A stretch of DNA of 64,000 nucleotides, from contig NZ_JTDN01000001.1 in NCBI RefSeq assembly GCF_000802385.1, positions 1,743,501 to 1,807,500 of the forward strand, in the 5' to 3' direction. This DNA is from Croceibacterium mercuriale (GTDB lineage Bacteria; Pseudomonadota; Alphaproteobacteria; Sphingomonadales; Sphingomonadaceae). The position numbers and the translations under genes were made by a program. Shown one piece after another: positions 52,989-60,935 of the stretch. The notes beneath the pieces were generated by a model. That model was not told the origin of the DNA, searched no databases, and saw only the letters and a program-made list of their open reading frames with translations. Numbering within the stretch: position 1 is the stretch's first letter; each line of letters begins with the position of its first letter.

Positions 52989-54463
52989 CAGCGGTCCGGC
53001 TGTGCCGTGAAGCCGGCCCGCTGCTCGATCGCGAGCGCGGCATTGAGCACGCCCTGCTCGTCCAGCGGGCGACCGATCAGCTGCAGGCCCAGCGGCAGGC
53101 CGGCCCCGTCCAGCCCGGCGGGCACGCTCATCGCCGGCAGTCCGGCAAGGCTGGCCGGTACCGAGAACACGTCACCCAGATACATCGCCAGCGGATCGGA
53201 CAGCTTCTCGCCCAGTGCAAAGGCGGCGGTGGGCGCGGTCGGCGCCAGGATCACGTCGCACTTGTCCCACGCCTCGGCAAAGTCGCGCGCAACCAGTGCA
53301 CGGACCTTCATCGCCTGCGTGTAATAGGCGTCGTAATAGCCGGCGGAGAGCACATAGGTGCCGATCAGGATGCGGCGCTTCACCTCGTCGCCGAAGCCGG
53401 CGGCGCGGGTGGCGGCGTACATGTCCTGCAGGTTGGCGCCTTGTGGCAGGTCGCGCAGGCCGTAGCGCACGCCGTCATAGCGGGCGAGATTGCTGGACGC
53501 CTCCGCCGGGGCGATGATGTAATAGGCCGGCAGCGCATATTCGGTATGCGGCAGGCTGATGTCGACCACTTCGGCGCCGGCATCCTTCAGCCAGCCGATA
53601 CCGTCGTCCCATGCCTTCAGGATGGCGGCATCGGTGCCGTCCATCCGGTATTCCCGCGGGATGCCGACACGCTTGCCGGCCAGGTTCGCGTCGAGCGCGC
53701 CGCTCCAGTCCGGCACGGGCAGGTCGAGGCTGGTGGAATCCTTGGGATCGAAGCCGCCCATCGCCTGCAGCATCAGCGCGCAATCGGTCACGTTGCGCGC
53801 CATCGGACCGGCCTGGTCGAGGGAGGAAGCGAAGGCGACGATGCCCCAGCGGCTGCAGCGGCCATAGGTCGGCTTGATGCCGCAGATGCCGGTCAGTGCC
53901 GCGGGCTGGCGGATCGAGCCGCCGGTGTCGGTGCCGGTCGCCGCGGGAGCCAGCCGGGCGGCCACGGCCGCGCTGCTGCCGCCGGAGGAGCCGCCGGGGG
54001 TCAGCCCGGCCGTGCTGCCGCTGCGGCGCCACGGGCTGACGACGTCGCCGAAATGGCTGGTCTCGTTGGAGGAGCCCATGGCGAACTGGTCGAGATTCAG
54101 CTTGCCCAGCATGCCTGCGCCGGCATCCCACAGGCGCTGGCTGACGGTGCTTTCATATTGCGGCGTGAAGCCTTCCAGGATGTGGCTGGCCGCCGTGGTC
54201 TGCACGCCCCTCGTGGCGAACAGATCCTTCATGCCGATCGGCACGCCGGCCATCAGGCCCAGCGGACGCCCGGCGGCGCGGTCCGCGTCCACCTGGTCGG
54301 CGGCGGCCAGCGCATGGTCGGGCGTGGTGACGATGAAGGCGTTCAGCGTGGCCGCATCGGCCACTGCCGCATTGCATGCTTCCGCCACTTCGCGCGCGGT
54401 GAAGGTGCCGCCGGCAACGCCGTCGCGGATCGCCTGCACGCCTAGCTGGGTCAGTTCGCTCAT
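52982..54463 (-). CDS. gatA: Asp-tRNA(Asn)/Glu-tRNA(Gln) amidotransferase subunit A
   Basis: A 493-residue amidase of GatCAB. The Ser-cisSer-Lys triad region is visible: [10 protein letters not shown] (Lys), [18 protein letters not shown] and [22 protein letters not shown] precedes the ATG by one codon; ATG at 54463 is preferred. It follows gatC by 12 bases. Confidence 0.96.
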   Translation of the reverse strand: MSELTQLGVQAIRDGVAGGTFTAREVAEACNAAVADAATLNAFIVTTPDHALAAADQVDADRAAGRPLGLMAGVPIGMKDLFATRGVQTTAASHILEGFTPQYESTVSQRLWDAGAGMLGKLNLDQFAMGSSNETSHFGDVVSPWRRSGSTAGLTPGGSSGGSSAAVAARLAPAATGTDTGGSIRQPAALTGICGIKPTYGRCSRWGIVAFASSLDQAGPMARNVTDCALMLQAMGGFDPKDSTSLDLPVPDWSGALDANLAGKRVGIPREYRMDGTDAAILKAWDDGIGWLKDAGAEVVDISLPHTEYALPAYYIIAPAEASSNLARYDGVRYGLRDLPQGANLQDMYAATRAAGFGDEVKRRILIGTYVLSAGYYDAYYTQAMKVRALVARDFAEAWDKCDVILAPTAPTAAFALGEKLSDPLAMYLGDVFSVPASLAGLPAMSVPAGLDGAGLPLGLQLIGRPLDEQGVLNAALAIEQRAGFTAQPDRWW

Positions 54464-54475
54464 CACTCGATCAAC

Positions 54476-54778
54476 CTATTCGATGACTTTGGGCACGCCG
54501 AAGAAGCCGTGCTCCGCAGCCGGGGCATTGGCCAGCACCGCATCGCGCACGCCGCCGCCAGTCAGCGGATCGGCATCCACCACGTCGTCGCGCAGGCGCA
54601 AGCTCTGCGCGATGACGGCGGTCATCGGCTCCACACCGGTCACATCCACCTGGCCCAGCTGCTCCACGAAGCCCAGGATCTGGTTCAGTTCCGGCACCAT
54701 GCGGTCCAGCGCGGCATCATCCATGCGGAGGCGCGCCAGAGAGGCGATCTTGGCCACGGTGGCCTTGTCGACGGACAT
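54476..54778 (-). CDS. gatC: Asp-tRNA(Asn)/Glu-tRNA(Gln) amidotransferase subunit C
   Basis: A 100-residue GatC, the small linker subunit that stabilises GatA-GatB. It has [40 protein letters not shown] and the C-terminal [16 protein letters not shown]. First gene of the gatC-gatA-(acyltransferase)-gatB run. Confidence 0.95.
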   Translation of the reverse strand: MSVDKATVAKIASLARLRMDDAALDRMVPELNQILGFVEQLGQVDVTGVEPMTAVIAQSLRLRDDVVDADPLTGGGVRDAVLANAPAAEHGFFGVPKVIE

Positions 54779-54799
54779 GCTGTTCCTTCGCGAAGCTGC

Positions 54800-55387
54800 T
54801 TACTGGCCGACCGGCGGAGCGGCTGGCGCGCCCGGACCGACCGGAGCGCCACCGGGTGCACCACCAGGCGCAGCTCCACCCTGCATCATCTGCTGCATCA
54901 TCTGCTGCTGCATCATCTGCTGCTGCATCTGCATGATCTCCTCCCGCGTACGGAACTCGATCAGCTCGACCTCGAACGTCAGGTCGGCGTTGGGCGGGAT
55001 CGGCCCGCCACCCTGCGCGCCGTACCCCTGCGCGGCAGGGATCTTCACGCGGTAGCGACCACCCGCCTGCATGTTCTGCAAGGCGGTGGAGAAGCCCGGC
55101 ACGACCTGGTCGACCGGCATCGGCGCCTGGTCGTTCTGATCGAACACGGTGCCGTCATCCAGCAGGCCGCGATAGTTGACCAGAGCATAGTCGGTGGCAC
55201 CCGGATTGGGACCGGTGCCTTCCGTCAGCGTCTCCAGCGTTACGCCTTCGGCCAGGGTCAGCACCTTGGGCACCGCGGCCCAGGCGGCGCCGGCCGCCAG
55301 CAATAGCACCAGCACGATGCCGATCCACAGCTTGGGAAGCGTCCCCTTGGCGACGGGCTGCAGTTGCACGCGGGTGATTTCGGTCAT
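54800..55387 (-). CDS. FKBP-type peptidyl-prolyl isomerase, membrane-anchored, with a Met/Gln-rich tail
   Basis: A 195-residue protein. It has a cytosolic head of about 19 residues, one span (LWIGIVLVLLLAAGAAWAAV), and a periplasmic FKBP domain (YALVNYRGLLDDGTVFDQ, VVPGFSTALQNMQAGGRYRVKIPAAQGYG, LTFEVELIEF). The tail is unusual: an EEI-M-Q-M-Q-Q-Q-M-M-type Met/Gln tract of about 20 residues followed by a Gly/Ala/Pro repeat. Met-rich tracts can bind copper; here that is only a possibility. It follows rpsU after a strong hairpin and precedes gatC by 21 bases. Confidence 0.88.
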   Translation of the reverse strand: MTEITRVQLQPVAKGTLPKLWIGIVLVLLLAAGAAWAAVPKVLTLAEGVTLETLTEGTGPNPGATDYALVNYRGLLDDGTVFDQNDQAPMPVDQVVPGFSTALQNMQAGGRYRVKIPAAQGYGAQGGGPIPPNADLTFEVELIEFRTREEIMQMQQQMMQQQMMQQMMQGGAAPGGAPGGAPVGPGAPAAPPVGQ

Positions 55388-55410
55388 GAGACGAGCGATC
55401 CTGAAAAGCG

Positions 55411-55447
55411 AAGGGGCGCAAAAGGATGATCCCTTTCGCGCCCCCTT
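55411..55447 (-). terminator. Long hairpin between rpsU and the FKBP gene
   Basis: On the minus strand AAGGGGGCGCGAAAGG and CCTTTTGCGCCCCTT pair in a long stem (about 14 pairs with bulges) around GATCAT, followed by CGCTTTTC. It lies 70 bases behind the rpsU stop and 24 bases before the FKBP start, so it can end rpsU transcription or act as an attenuator. Confidence 0.6.
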
Positions 55448-55516
55448 GGCTGAAGCAATGGCGACCTGCAAGCGCGAGGTGATGCCGTGCGCCGGCCGCC
55501 CACGCGGGCGGGCGAC

Positions 55517-55723
55517 TTACTTGGCGGCGTCGCGCTCCGCACGCTTGCGATCCATCTTGCGGGCGCGGCTCACGGCAGCGGCCCGCTCGCGCGCACGCTT
55601 CTCGCTCGGCTTCTCGAAATGGCGGCGCAGCTTCATCTCGCGATACACACCCTCTCGCTGCAGCTTCTTCTTGAGCGCGCGCAGGGCCTGCTCCACATTG
55701 TTGTCGCGAACCATGATCTGCAT
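55517..55723 (-). CDS. rpsU: 30S ribosomal protein bS21
   Basis: A 68-residue ribosomal protein, [20 protein letters not shown] followed by [30 protein letters not shown], matching bS21. AGAGG lies about 12 bases upstream of the ATG at 55723; a Met three codons later is less likely by family comparison. It has a structured leader and is flanked by hairpins on both sides. Confidence 0.95.
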   Translation of the reverse strand: MQIMVRDNNVEQALRALKKKLQREGVYREMKLRRHFEKPSEKRARERAAAVSRARKMDRKRAERDAAK

Positions 55724-55882
55724 AGAAGTAACGTAACCTCTTTTGGCTGATGCCTTCACCTGAACGGAAGGGGCAAATGACAAAAAGGCCGACCTGCACG
55801 CAGACCGGCAACAAAATCTGCGGCGCCCGTTATCGCAAACGGGCCGCATGGGCAACCCGCCTGGCCATCCTGCCTTCAAGTC
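55724..55882 (-). promoter_or_regulatory. Structured leader/promoter region of rpsU
   Basis: This gene-free interval holds two minus-strand hairpins. GCCCGTT/AACGGGC (55825-55844) is a perfect 7-bp stem. GCCGGTCTG/CAGGTCGGC (55788-55809) pairs over 9 bp (two G-U) and is followed by TTTTT (55782-55786), which looks like an intrinsic terminator 59 bases before the rpsU ATG. A GATAAC -10-like element sits in the first hairpin. It may be an attenuator in the rpsU leader or a second terminator isolating rpsU from upstream transcription. Confidence 0.45.
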
Positions 55883-55914
55883 AAAAAAATGGCCCGCTCG
55901 TTGCCGAGCGGGCC
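55883..55914 (-). terminator. Strong Rho-independent terminator
   Basis: On the minus strand GGCCCGCTCG and CGAGCGGGCC form a perfect 10-bp stem with a 4-base loop, followed by ATTTTTTT. It ends either the cysteine operon/GNAT transcript or a separate small RNA. It is the most perfect terminator in the window. Confidence 0.9.
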
Positions 55915-56000
55915 TGAAAAGTTTGGGAGAGGATGCCTGAAAGGCCTGTTCCTTATGAGGAGGAGGGCCGATTCGGCATAACGCATAAACCGCATGGAGT
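55883..56000 (-). ncRNA. Candidate small RNA with anti-Shine-Dalgarno tracts
   Basis: About 118 bases of gene-free sequence end in the perfect terminator at 55883-55914. Reading on the minus strand, two pyrimidine tracts complementary to ribosome binding sites occur, CCTCCTCCTC (55957-55966) and TCCTCTCCC (55925-55933), separated by small G/C stems (GGCC...GGCC and GCC-loop-GGC). Alphaproteobacterial trans-acting small RNAs of the aSD (CCUCCUCCC) type have this build. The 5' end is a guess and no convincing promoter is seen; a 3'-UTR fragment of the cys operon is the alternative. Confidence 0.4.
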
Positions 56001-56019
56001 GTTGCGCGGCACGCAACAC
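55999..56019. repeat. Perfect 8-bp inverted repeat
   Basis: GTGTTGCG and CGCAACAC flank a 5-base loop between the broken acetyltransferase gene and the small-RNA candidate. There is no T-run. It may be the 5' stem of the small RNA or a protein site; no function is shown. Confidence 0.5.
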
Positions 56020-56056
56020 ATCGCTGCGTTTCGTGTCAGCCCAACGAAGGCAGCGG

Positions 56057-56533
56057 TCAGCGAAGCTGGTCACAGACGCTTTTCATTCGAAAGTTGTGGA
56101 TCGGGACATTGCCGATCAGGAAGTCGCGCCGGTGATCCTCACGAAAGCCCACTCGCAGGAAGAACCGTCGCGCCGGTTCGCCGGCCTCCACGTACAGGCG
56201 CCTCGTCCTTTACCGTCGCGCGCATCGCTCCAGTTCATGGAAGAGCAGCCTTGCGACCCCAGTTCCCGCGCAATCCGGGCGGCAGAAGAAGTAATCGATA
56301 TGACCGTCGAGCTCGAGATCGGCGAACGCCACCGGCTCGTCATCATCGTTCACTGCAACCAGGAACAGCCGATCCTGAGCAGCCCAAGCGGAGATCCGGT
56401 CCGGCTCCGGCACCTGGGGAGCCCACGCCTGCACCTGTCCGGCCGTATGATACAGGCCCGCAAGCTGATGGACTGCGTCGTAGAACAGGCGGGCAAGAGC
56501 CGGTGCGCCATCAGGCTGCACCGGCCGCTCCAC
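56057..56533 (-). pseudogene. GNAT acetyltransferase broken by an in-frame TAA
   Basis: Reading from a GTG at 56533, the first 107 codons give an acetyltransferase front (VQPDGAPALARLFYDAVHQL, then CRPDCAGTGVARLLFHELERC) that ends at TAA (56210-56212). The same frame then continues for 50 codons with RRLYVEAGEPARRFFLRVGF and IGNVPIHNFRMKSV, the normal GNAT end, to a TGA at 56057. One base change (CAA, GAA or AAA to TAA) explains the break. It follows cysH by 15 bases. Alternatives are readthrough or a sequencing error. Confidence 0.8.
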
Positions 56534-56548
56534 CCGCCGGACGGAAAG

Positions 56549-57352
56549 CTAGAACGCCGGTTCATACCCCGGCGGCAAGTCGTCGTCCTTGTCCGCCAGA
56601 TCCTCCAGCCCGCTGGCAGCGGGGTTGCTGGAGGAATGGATCCCGCACTCGGTCTTGTTCCAGCCGCGCCACCGTCCGGCACGCGGATCTTCGCCTGCGG
56701 CCACCGGGCTGGTGCACGGCGCGCAACCGACCGAAAGGTAGCCCTGCCCTTCCAGCGGATGGCGGGGCAGGTCATTGGCGGCGAACCAGGCGTCGAGATC
56801 GGCCTTGGTCCAGTCACCCAGCGGATTGATCTTCAGCCGCCCGTCCTCGATCTCGAACCGGGGCAGGTTCTGGCGGGTGGACGACTGGAACGCCTTGCGG
56901 CCGGAGATCCACGCATCCAGCCCGTGCTTGGCGCGGGCCAGCGGCTCCACCTTGCGGATGGCGCAGCAGCCATCGGGATCCCAGCCCCAGCGCAGGCCAG
57001 CCTCGTCCTTCGCCTGCAAGGCCGCAGTATCAGGGCGGACGACCTGCGAGTCGGTGAAGCCGAACCGGGCGATCAGCGTGTCGCGATAGTCCAGCGTCTC
57101 GGCGAACATCTTCTCCGTATCGACGAAGATCACCGGCACGGTGCGGTCGGCTTTCGCCACCAGGTCCAGCAGCACGGCGCTTTCGGTGCCGAAGGAGGAG
57201 ACCACCGCCACCCGGCCCAGGCTGCCTTGCGCGAACAGCTGCGCCAGCATGGTCTGCACATCCACCCCGGCAAACCGGGCGTTCAGTGCATCCGCATCCG
57301 CCTGTACGAAGCTGGCGCCGGTATCGATGATGTCGCGCGCGCGGCTAGCCAT
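56549..57352 (-). CDS. cysH: Assimilatory sulfonucleotide reductase CysH (Fe-S type)
   Basis: A 267-residue reductase that makes sulfite from activated sulfate. The PP-loop-like SSFGTESAVLL and VIFVDTEKMFAET are followed by the iron-sulfur cysteines CCAIRKVEPL and GCAPCTSPV, and the catalytic Cys in KTECGIH. The CC...CxxC set marks it as the [4Fe-4S] type that normally uses adenylyl sulfate (APS) rather than PAPS. Start at 57352 overlaps the DUF934 gene by 8 bases; an ATG at 57376 would overlap by 32 and lacks a ribosome binding site. Confidence 0.9.
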   Translation of the reverse strand: MASRARDIIDTGASFVQADADALNARFAGVDVQTMLAQLFAQGSLGRVAVVSSFGTESAVLLDLVAKADRTVPVIFVDTEKMFAETLDYRDTLIARFGFTDSQVVRPDTAALQAKDEAGLRWGWDPDGCCAIRKVEPLARAKHGLDAWISGRKAFQSSTRQNLPRFEIEDGRLKINPLGDWTKADLDAWFAANDLPRHPLEGQGYLSVGCAPCTSPVAAGEDPRAGRWRGWNKTECGIHSSSNPAASGLEDLADKDDDLPPGYEPAF

Positions 57353-57839
57353 TGCCGCCACCGTCTCGCCCACCATGACGCAAGGTCCAGATCGGGGCGC
57401 GACCGTCCACCGCCGCCTGATAGACATCAGGCCAGGTGGCAAAGGCGCGTTCCGCGTCCGTCGCATCCAGCCGGACAGCCGGCGCGAAGCTGTCGAACCC
57501 GCAACGACGCATGTGGCTCAGCTGGTCGATCAGCACATCGCCCACCGCGCGCAGTTCGCCGGCATAGCCGGCTTCCCGCAGGATACGCGCCGCCGAATAG
57601 CCGCGCCCGTCGCCGAAGGAGGGAAAGTTCACCTCCACCAGCGCAATGCGGTCCAGATGCAGCAGCAGGTCGCGGGCGTCGTCGCCCGGCTCGATCCGCA
57701 CGGCGCTGGCATTGGTCTGGCCCACGAAGGCATCGACCGTCACCGCCGGGTGATCGACCATCTCGTCGTTGCGGAAACGGAACTGCACATCGTCCAGCTC
57801 GCGCGCCTCGCTGTCGGTTCCGCTGATCGGCTCAGCCAT
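57345..57839 (-). CDS. DUF934 protein of the sulfite-reduction cluster
   Basis: A 164-residue protein of family DUF934, nearly always found between sulfite reductase and cysH in alphaproteobacteria. Conserved blocks seen are VEVNFPSFGDGRGYSAARILREAGY and LRAVGDVLIDQLSHMRRCGFDSFA. No enzyme motif is clear; a structural or electron-transfer-related role for sulfite reductase has been suggested only by context. It overlaps the reductase by 8 bases and cysH by 8. Confidence 0.88.
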   Translation of the reverse strand: MAEPISGTDSEARELDDVQFRFRNDEMVDHPAVTVDAFVGQTNASAVRIEPGDDARDLLLHLDRIALVEVNFPSFGDGRGYSAARILREAGYAGELRAVGDVLIDQLSHMRRCGFDSFAPAVRLDATDAERAFATWPDVYQAAVDGRAPIWTLRHGGRDGGGNG

Positions 57840-59466
57840 AAAGCACCTCCTTGAACGGCTCCATGCCGATGCGGCGATAGGTATCGAGGAACCGCTCGCC
57901 TTCCTGCCGCTGGGCCAGATAGAGCTCGGTCGTCTTCTCGATGGCATCCACCACCCCGTCCTCGTCGAAGCCGGGGCCGGTGATCTTGCCCAATGAAGTG
58001 TCGGCCCCTTCGCTGCCGCCCAGCAGCAGCTGGTAGTTCTCGCGCCCCTTACGATCCACGCCAAGGATGCCGATGTGGCCGGCATGGTGGTGGCCGCAGG
58101 CATTGATGCAGCCGCTGATCTTCAGCTTCAGCTCGCCGATTACCGCTTCCTTCCCGTTGTCGGCGAACCGCTGGCTGATCTTCTGCGCCAGCGGGATGGC
58201 CCGTGCATTGGCAAGGCTGCAATAATCCAGGCCCGGGCAGGCGATGATGTCGCCGATGTTGTCGAGGTTGGCGGTGGCCAGCCCGGCCGCGTCCAGCCGT
58301 TGCCATAGTTCGTACAGGCGACGCTGCTCCACATGCGGCAGGACGATGTTCTGCGCATGGGTCACGCGGCACTCGTCGAAGGAGAACTCCTTCGCCAGAT
58401 CGGCCATCAGGTGGATCTGCGCCGCGGTGGCGTCACCCGGAATGCCGCCGACCGGCTTCAGGCTGATCGTGGCGGACGTGTAGCCGTGCATACGGTGCAG
58501 ATGCGTGTTCTGCTGCACCCAGGCGGCGAATGCCTGATCGGACTGGTCGACCCCGTCGCTCAATCCCTGCACGAAGGAGGGATCGGCGAAGAAGGTGCGG
58601 ATCCGCTCCAGCTCCGCAAAGGGCGGTTCCACGCCCTGGTCCAGCAGGTGCTGGTATTCGGCATCGACCTGCGCGGCGTAATCCTCCGCACCGATCTCGT
58701 GCAGCAGGATCTTGATGCGTGCCTTGTACTTGTTGTCGCGCCGGCCGTAGCGATTGTAGACCCGCAGGCACGCCTCGGCATAGGTGATCAGCCGGTCCAG
58801 CGGCACCCATTCGCGCACCAGATGGCTGATCATCGGCGTGCGGCCCATGCCCCCGCCGACATAGAACGCCGCGCCCAGTTCGCCCGCATCGTTCTTGTGG
58901 ATGCGGATGCCGATATCGTGCAGCCGCATGGCCGCGCGGTCCGTCTCGCTGGCGATCACCGCGATCTTGAACTTGCGCGGCAGGTAGCTGAATTCCGGGT
59001 GGAAGCTGGACCATTGCCGCATCAGCTCCGCATAGGGGCGCGGGTCGGCGACCTCGTCGGCCGCTGCGCCGGCGAAATGGTCGGCGCTGATGTTGCGGAT
59101 GCAGTTGCCGCTGGTCTGGATGGCGTGCATCTCCACCGTCGACAACTCGGACAGAATGTCGGGCGCGTCCTCCAGCCTGATCCAGTTGTACTGGATGTTC
59201 TGGCGGGTGGTGAAGTGGCCGTAGCCGCGATCATATTTGTCCGCGATCGTGCCCAGCATGTGCATCTGCGCAGCGCTGAGCGTGCCATAAGGCACCGCCA
59301 CCCGCAGCATGTAGGCGTGCAGTTGCAGGTACAGGCCGTTCATCAGCCGCAGGGGCTTGAACTGGTCCTCCGTCAGCTTGCCGTCGAGCCGCCGGCGCAC
59401 CTGGTCGCGGAAGTCCGCGACACGGGCATCGACCATCTGCTGGTCGTATCGGTCATACTGGTACAT
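57832..59466 (-). CDS. cysI: Siroheme-[4Fe-4S] sulfite (nitrite/sulfite) reductase
   Basis: A 544-residue siroheme enzyme that reduces sulfite to sulfide. The coupled siroheme/[4Fe-4S] cysteines are in ACPGLDYCSL (CX5C) and SGCINACGHH (CX3C), and siroheme-binding Arg blocks are seen as HFTTRQNIQYNWI and SGNCIRNISADHFAG. Nitrite as a substrate cannot be excluded, but the neighbours (cobA, DUF934, cysH) fit sulfate assimilation. It overlaps the DUF2849 gene by one base (TGATG). Confidence 0.93.
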   Translation of the reverse strand: MYQYDRYDQQMVDARVADFRDQVRRRLDGKLTEDQFKPLRLMNGLYLQLHAYMLRVAVPYGTLSAAQMHMLGTIADKYDRGYGHFTTRQNIQYNWIRLEDAPDILSELSTVEMHAIQTSGNCIRNISADHFAGAAADEVADPRPYAELMRQWSSFHPEFSYLPRKFKIAVIASETDRAAMRLHDIGIRIHKNDAGELGAAFYVGGGMGRTPMISHLVREWVPLDRLITYAEACLRVYNRYGRRDNKYKARIKILLHEIGAEDYAAQVDAEYQHLLDQGVEPPFAELERIRTFFADPSFVQGLSDGVDQSDQAFAAWVQQNTHLHRMHGYTSATISLKPVGGIPGDATAAQIHLMADLAKEFSFDECRVTHAQNIVLPHVEQRRLYELWQRLDAAGLATANLDNIGDIIACPGLDYCSLANARAIPLAQKISQRFADNGKEAVIGELKLKISGCINACGHHHAGHIGILGVDRKGRENYQLLLGGSEGADTSLGKITGPGFDEDGVVDAIEKTTELYLAQRQEGERFLDTYRRIGMEPFKEVLYG

Positions 59467-59765
59467 CAGATCACCCAGGTGCCGGCTTCGGGATCGGCCG
59501 GTCGCAAAGTCAGGTCGGTGCGGACCGTGGGGCCCAGCGCGCGGATACGGTCCTTGATATGCGCGGGCCGGATCCGGCCGTCGGCATCGACCGTGGCCTC
59601 GATCGCATAGGGCACCACCACGCGCCGCTCCGCATCCTCGCGCGCGGCGATCATGGCGGCATCCTCGCCCACGTCGCAGGCATCTTCGACATGCAGGGAC
59701 CAGTTGCGGCCGTCCCACCATACGACCGCGCCGCTCTTCAGGTCATTGCCGGTCAGGATCTTCAT
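59466..59765 (-). CDS. DUF2849 protein of the sulfite-reduction cluster
   Basis: A 99-residue protein of family DUF2849, found between cobA and sulfite reductase in alphaproteobacteria. It opens MKILTGNDLKSGAVVWWDGR and has a mostly beta pattern with VVVPYAIEATVDADGRIRPAHIKDRIRALGPTVR. No catalytic residues stand out. It overlaps cobA by 4 bases (ATGA) and the reductase by one. Likely an accessory of sulfite reductase (inference from context). Confidence 0.86.
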   Translation of the reverse strand: MKILTGNDLKSGAVVWWDGRNWSLHVEDACDVGEDAAMIAAREDAERRVVVPYAIEATVDADGRIRPAHIKDRIRALGPTVRTDLTLRPADPEAGTWVI

Positions 59766-60520
59766 GCTGCTGCTGCTCCAAGCGCGACGGGGAGGAGGGC
59801 GGCATCGCTGCCGCCGGTCACGGCGCCGATAACGATCAATGCGGGGCTGACCACCCCTTCCCGCGCCACCAGGTCGGGCAGGCCGGCCAGGCAGCCGCGC
59901 AGTACGCGCATCTCGGGCCGTGCGCCGTTCTCGATCACCGCCACCGCCGTGTCGGGTGCCAATCCGTCGGCCATCAGCTTTTCCGCAATCTGCGGGGCAG
60001 TCTTCACCCCCATGAAGATCACCAGCGTGCGGCCGGTGCCGGCGAGGCCGGCCCAGTCCTGCTCCGCCAGCCCCTTGCACTGGCCGGCGACGAAGCTGAC
60101 GATGCTGGCATGGTCGCGATGAGTCAGCGGGATCTGCGCGGCGGCGGCGGCGCCCAGCGCGCTGGATACGCCCGGCACCACCTCCACGGCGATGCCGGCG
60201 GCGCGGCAGGCCTCGGCCTCCTCGCCCCCGCGGCCGAAGATGAACGGATCGCCGCCCTTCAGCCGCACGACATCGTGCCCGCCGCGGGCATGGCGCACCA
60301 GCAGCGTGTTGATCTCGTCCTGCGGCAAGGTGTGGTGCGCGCGTCGCTTGGCGACGTCGATCAGCAGCGCGTCGGCCCGCGCCAGTGCAAGTACCGCCGG
60401 CTCCACCAGCCCGTCATGCACGATGATGGCCGCCCGCCCGATCAGCCGCGCGGCGCGCAGCGTCAGCAGGTCCGGATCGCCCGGCCCCGCGCCCACCAGA
60501 AAGACTGTACCTGTCGTCAT
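59762..60520 (-). CDS. cobA: Uroporphyrinogen-III C-methyltransferase
   Basis: A 252-residue SAM-dependent methyltransferase for siroheme synthesis. Motifs include VFLVGAGPGDPDLLTLRA, VVRLKGGDPFIFGRGGEE and EVVPGVSSALGAAAAAQIPLTHR. It is the CobA-only form: the dehydrogenase/ferrochelatase half of CysG is absent and must be encoded elsewhere. First gene of the cobA-DUF2849-cysI-DUF934-cysH operon. Confidence 0.94.
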   Translation of the reverse strand: MTTGTVFLVGAGPGDPDLLTLRAARLIGRAAIIVHDGLVEPAVLALARADALLIDVAKRRAHHTLPQDEINTLLVRHARGGHDVVRLKGGDPFIFGRGGEEAEACRAAGIAVEVVPGVSSALGAAAAAQIPLTHRDHASIVSFVAGQCKGLAEQDWAGLAGTGRTLVIFMGVKTAPQIAEKLMADGLAPDTAVAVIENGARPEMRVLRGCLAGLPDLVAREGVVSPALIVIGAVTGGSDAALLPVALGAAAA

Positions 60521-60551
60521 CGTGGCCAGATGGCGCCTGCATCGCGAAGCT

Positions 60552-60579
60552 GCCAGCGAGAATGGATTGACGCCAGCGA
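60552..60579. repeat. GCCAGCGA direct repeat in the cobA promoter region
   Basis: GCCAGCGA occurs at 60552-60559 and again at 60572-60579, exactly 20 bases apart (two helical turns), in the 145-base divergent region between cobA and a small lipoprotein gene. This is a typical layout for an activator or repressor of the sulfur operon, but the protein is unknown. Confidence 0.4.
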
Positions 60580-60665
60580 AGACGTGCTTTCCAACGGCAT
60601 CTTGAACAATGCCGGCGCATCATGACAGGGCAGATGCGCTTGAGGCGACACAGACGGGGGCAGTC

Positions 60666-60935
60666 TTGCGGAATCTTACAATTGCAGTGGGGATCCTGGC
60701 CGGGGCGGTCGCGCTGACCGGTTGCGCTACGATGGCGCAGAATGAGGCGCGAAGCGACGCTGTCGCCCAATGCGCAGCGCGGGGCATGCGCTTCCTGGAA
60801 CAATCAGCCACTGCGCGCGAAGGATTGATCATAAGCACTGGCAGCGTGTCGGGCGAATGCATCGGGGCTGACGATCCGCGATGGGCTCAGGGCATCGCCG
60901 GCACGGAGAACTCGGCACCCTCCCGGAAGGACTAA
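60666..60935 (+). CDS. Small lipoprotein of unknown function
   Basis: An 89-residue predicted lipoprotein: (M)RNLTIAVGILAGAVA then LTGC. The mature part is AQNEARSDAVAQCAARGMRFLEQSATAREG with a second and third Cys. A TTG at 60666 with GGGGG seven bases upstream gives a proper signal peptide; an ATG at 60609 would bury the signal behind 19 residues. It is divergent from cobA, and its TAA overlaps the convergent mscS stop. Confidence 0.6.
   Translation: MRNLTIAVGILAGAVALTGCATMAQNEARSDAVAQCAARGMRFLEQSATAREGLIISTGSVSGECIGADDPRWAQGIAGTENSAPSRKD

Noticed and set aside
54880-54945. Short tandem repeats of CATCATCTGCTG type
   Set aside because: They encode the Met/Gln tract of the FKBP protein; reported as a protein feature instead.
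60521-60665. A SAM or SAH riboswitch in front of the sulfur operon
   Set aside because: I could not find the expected paired elements; only a direct repeat is visible.
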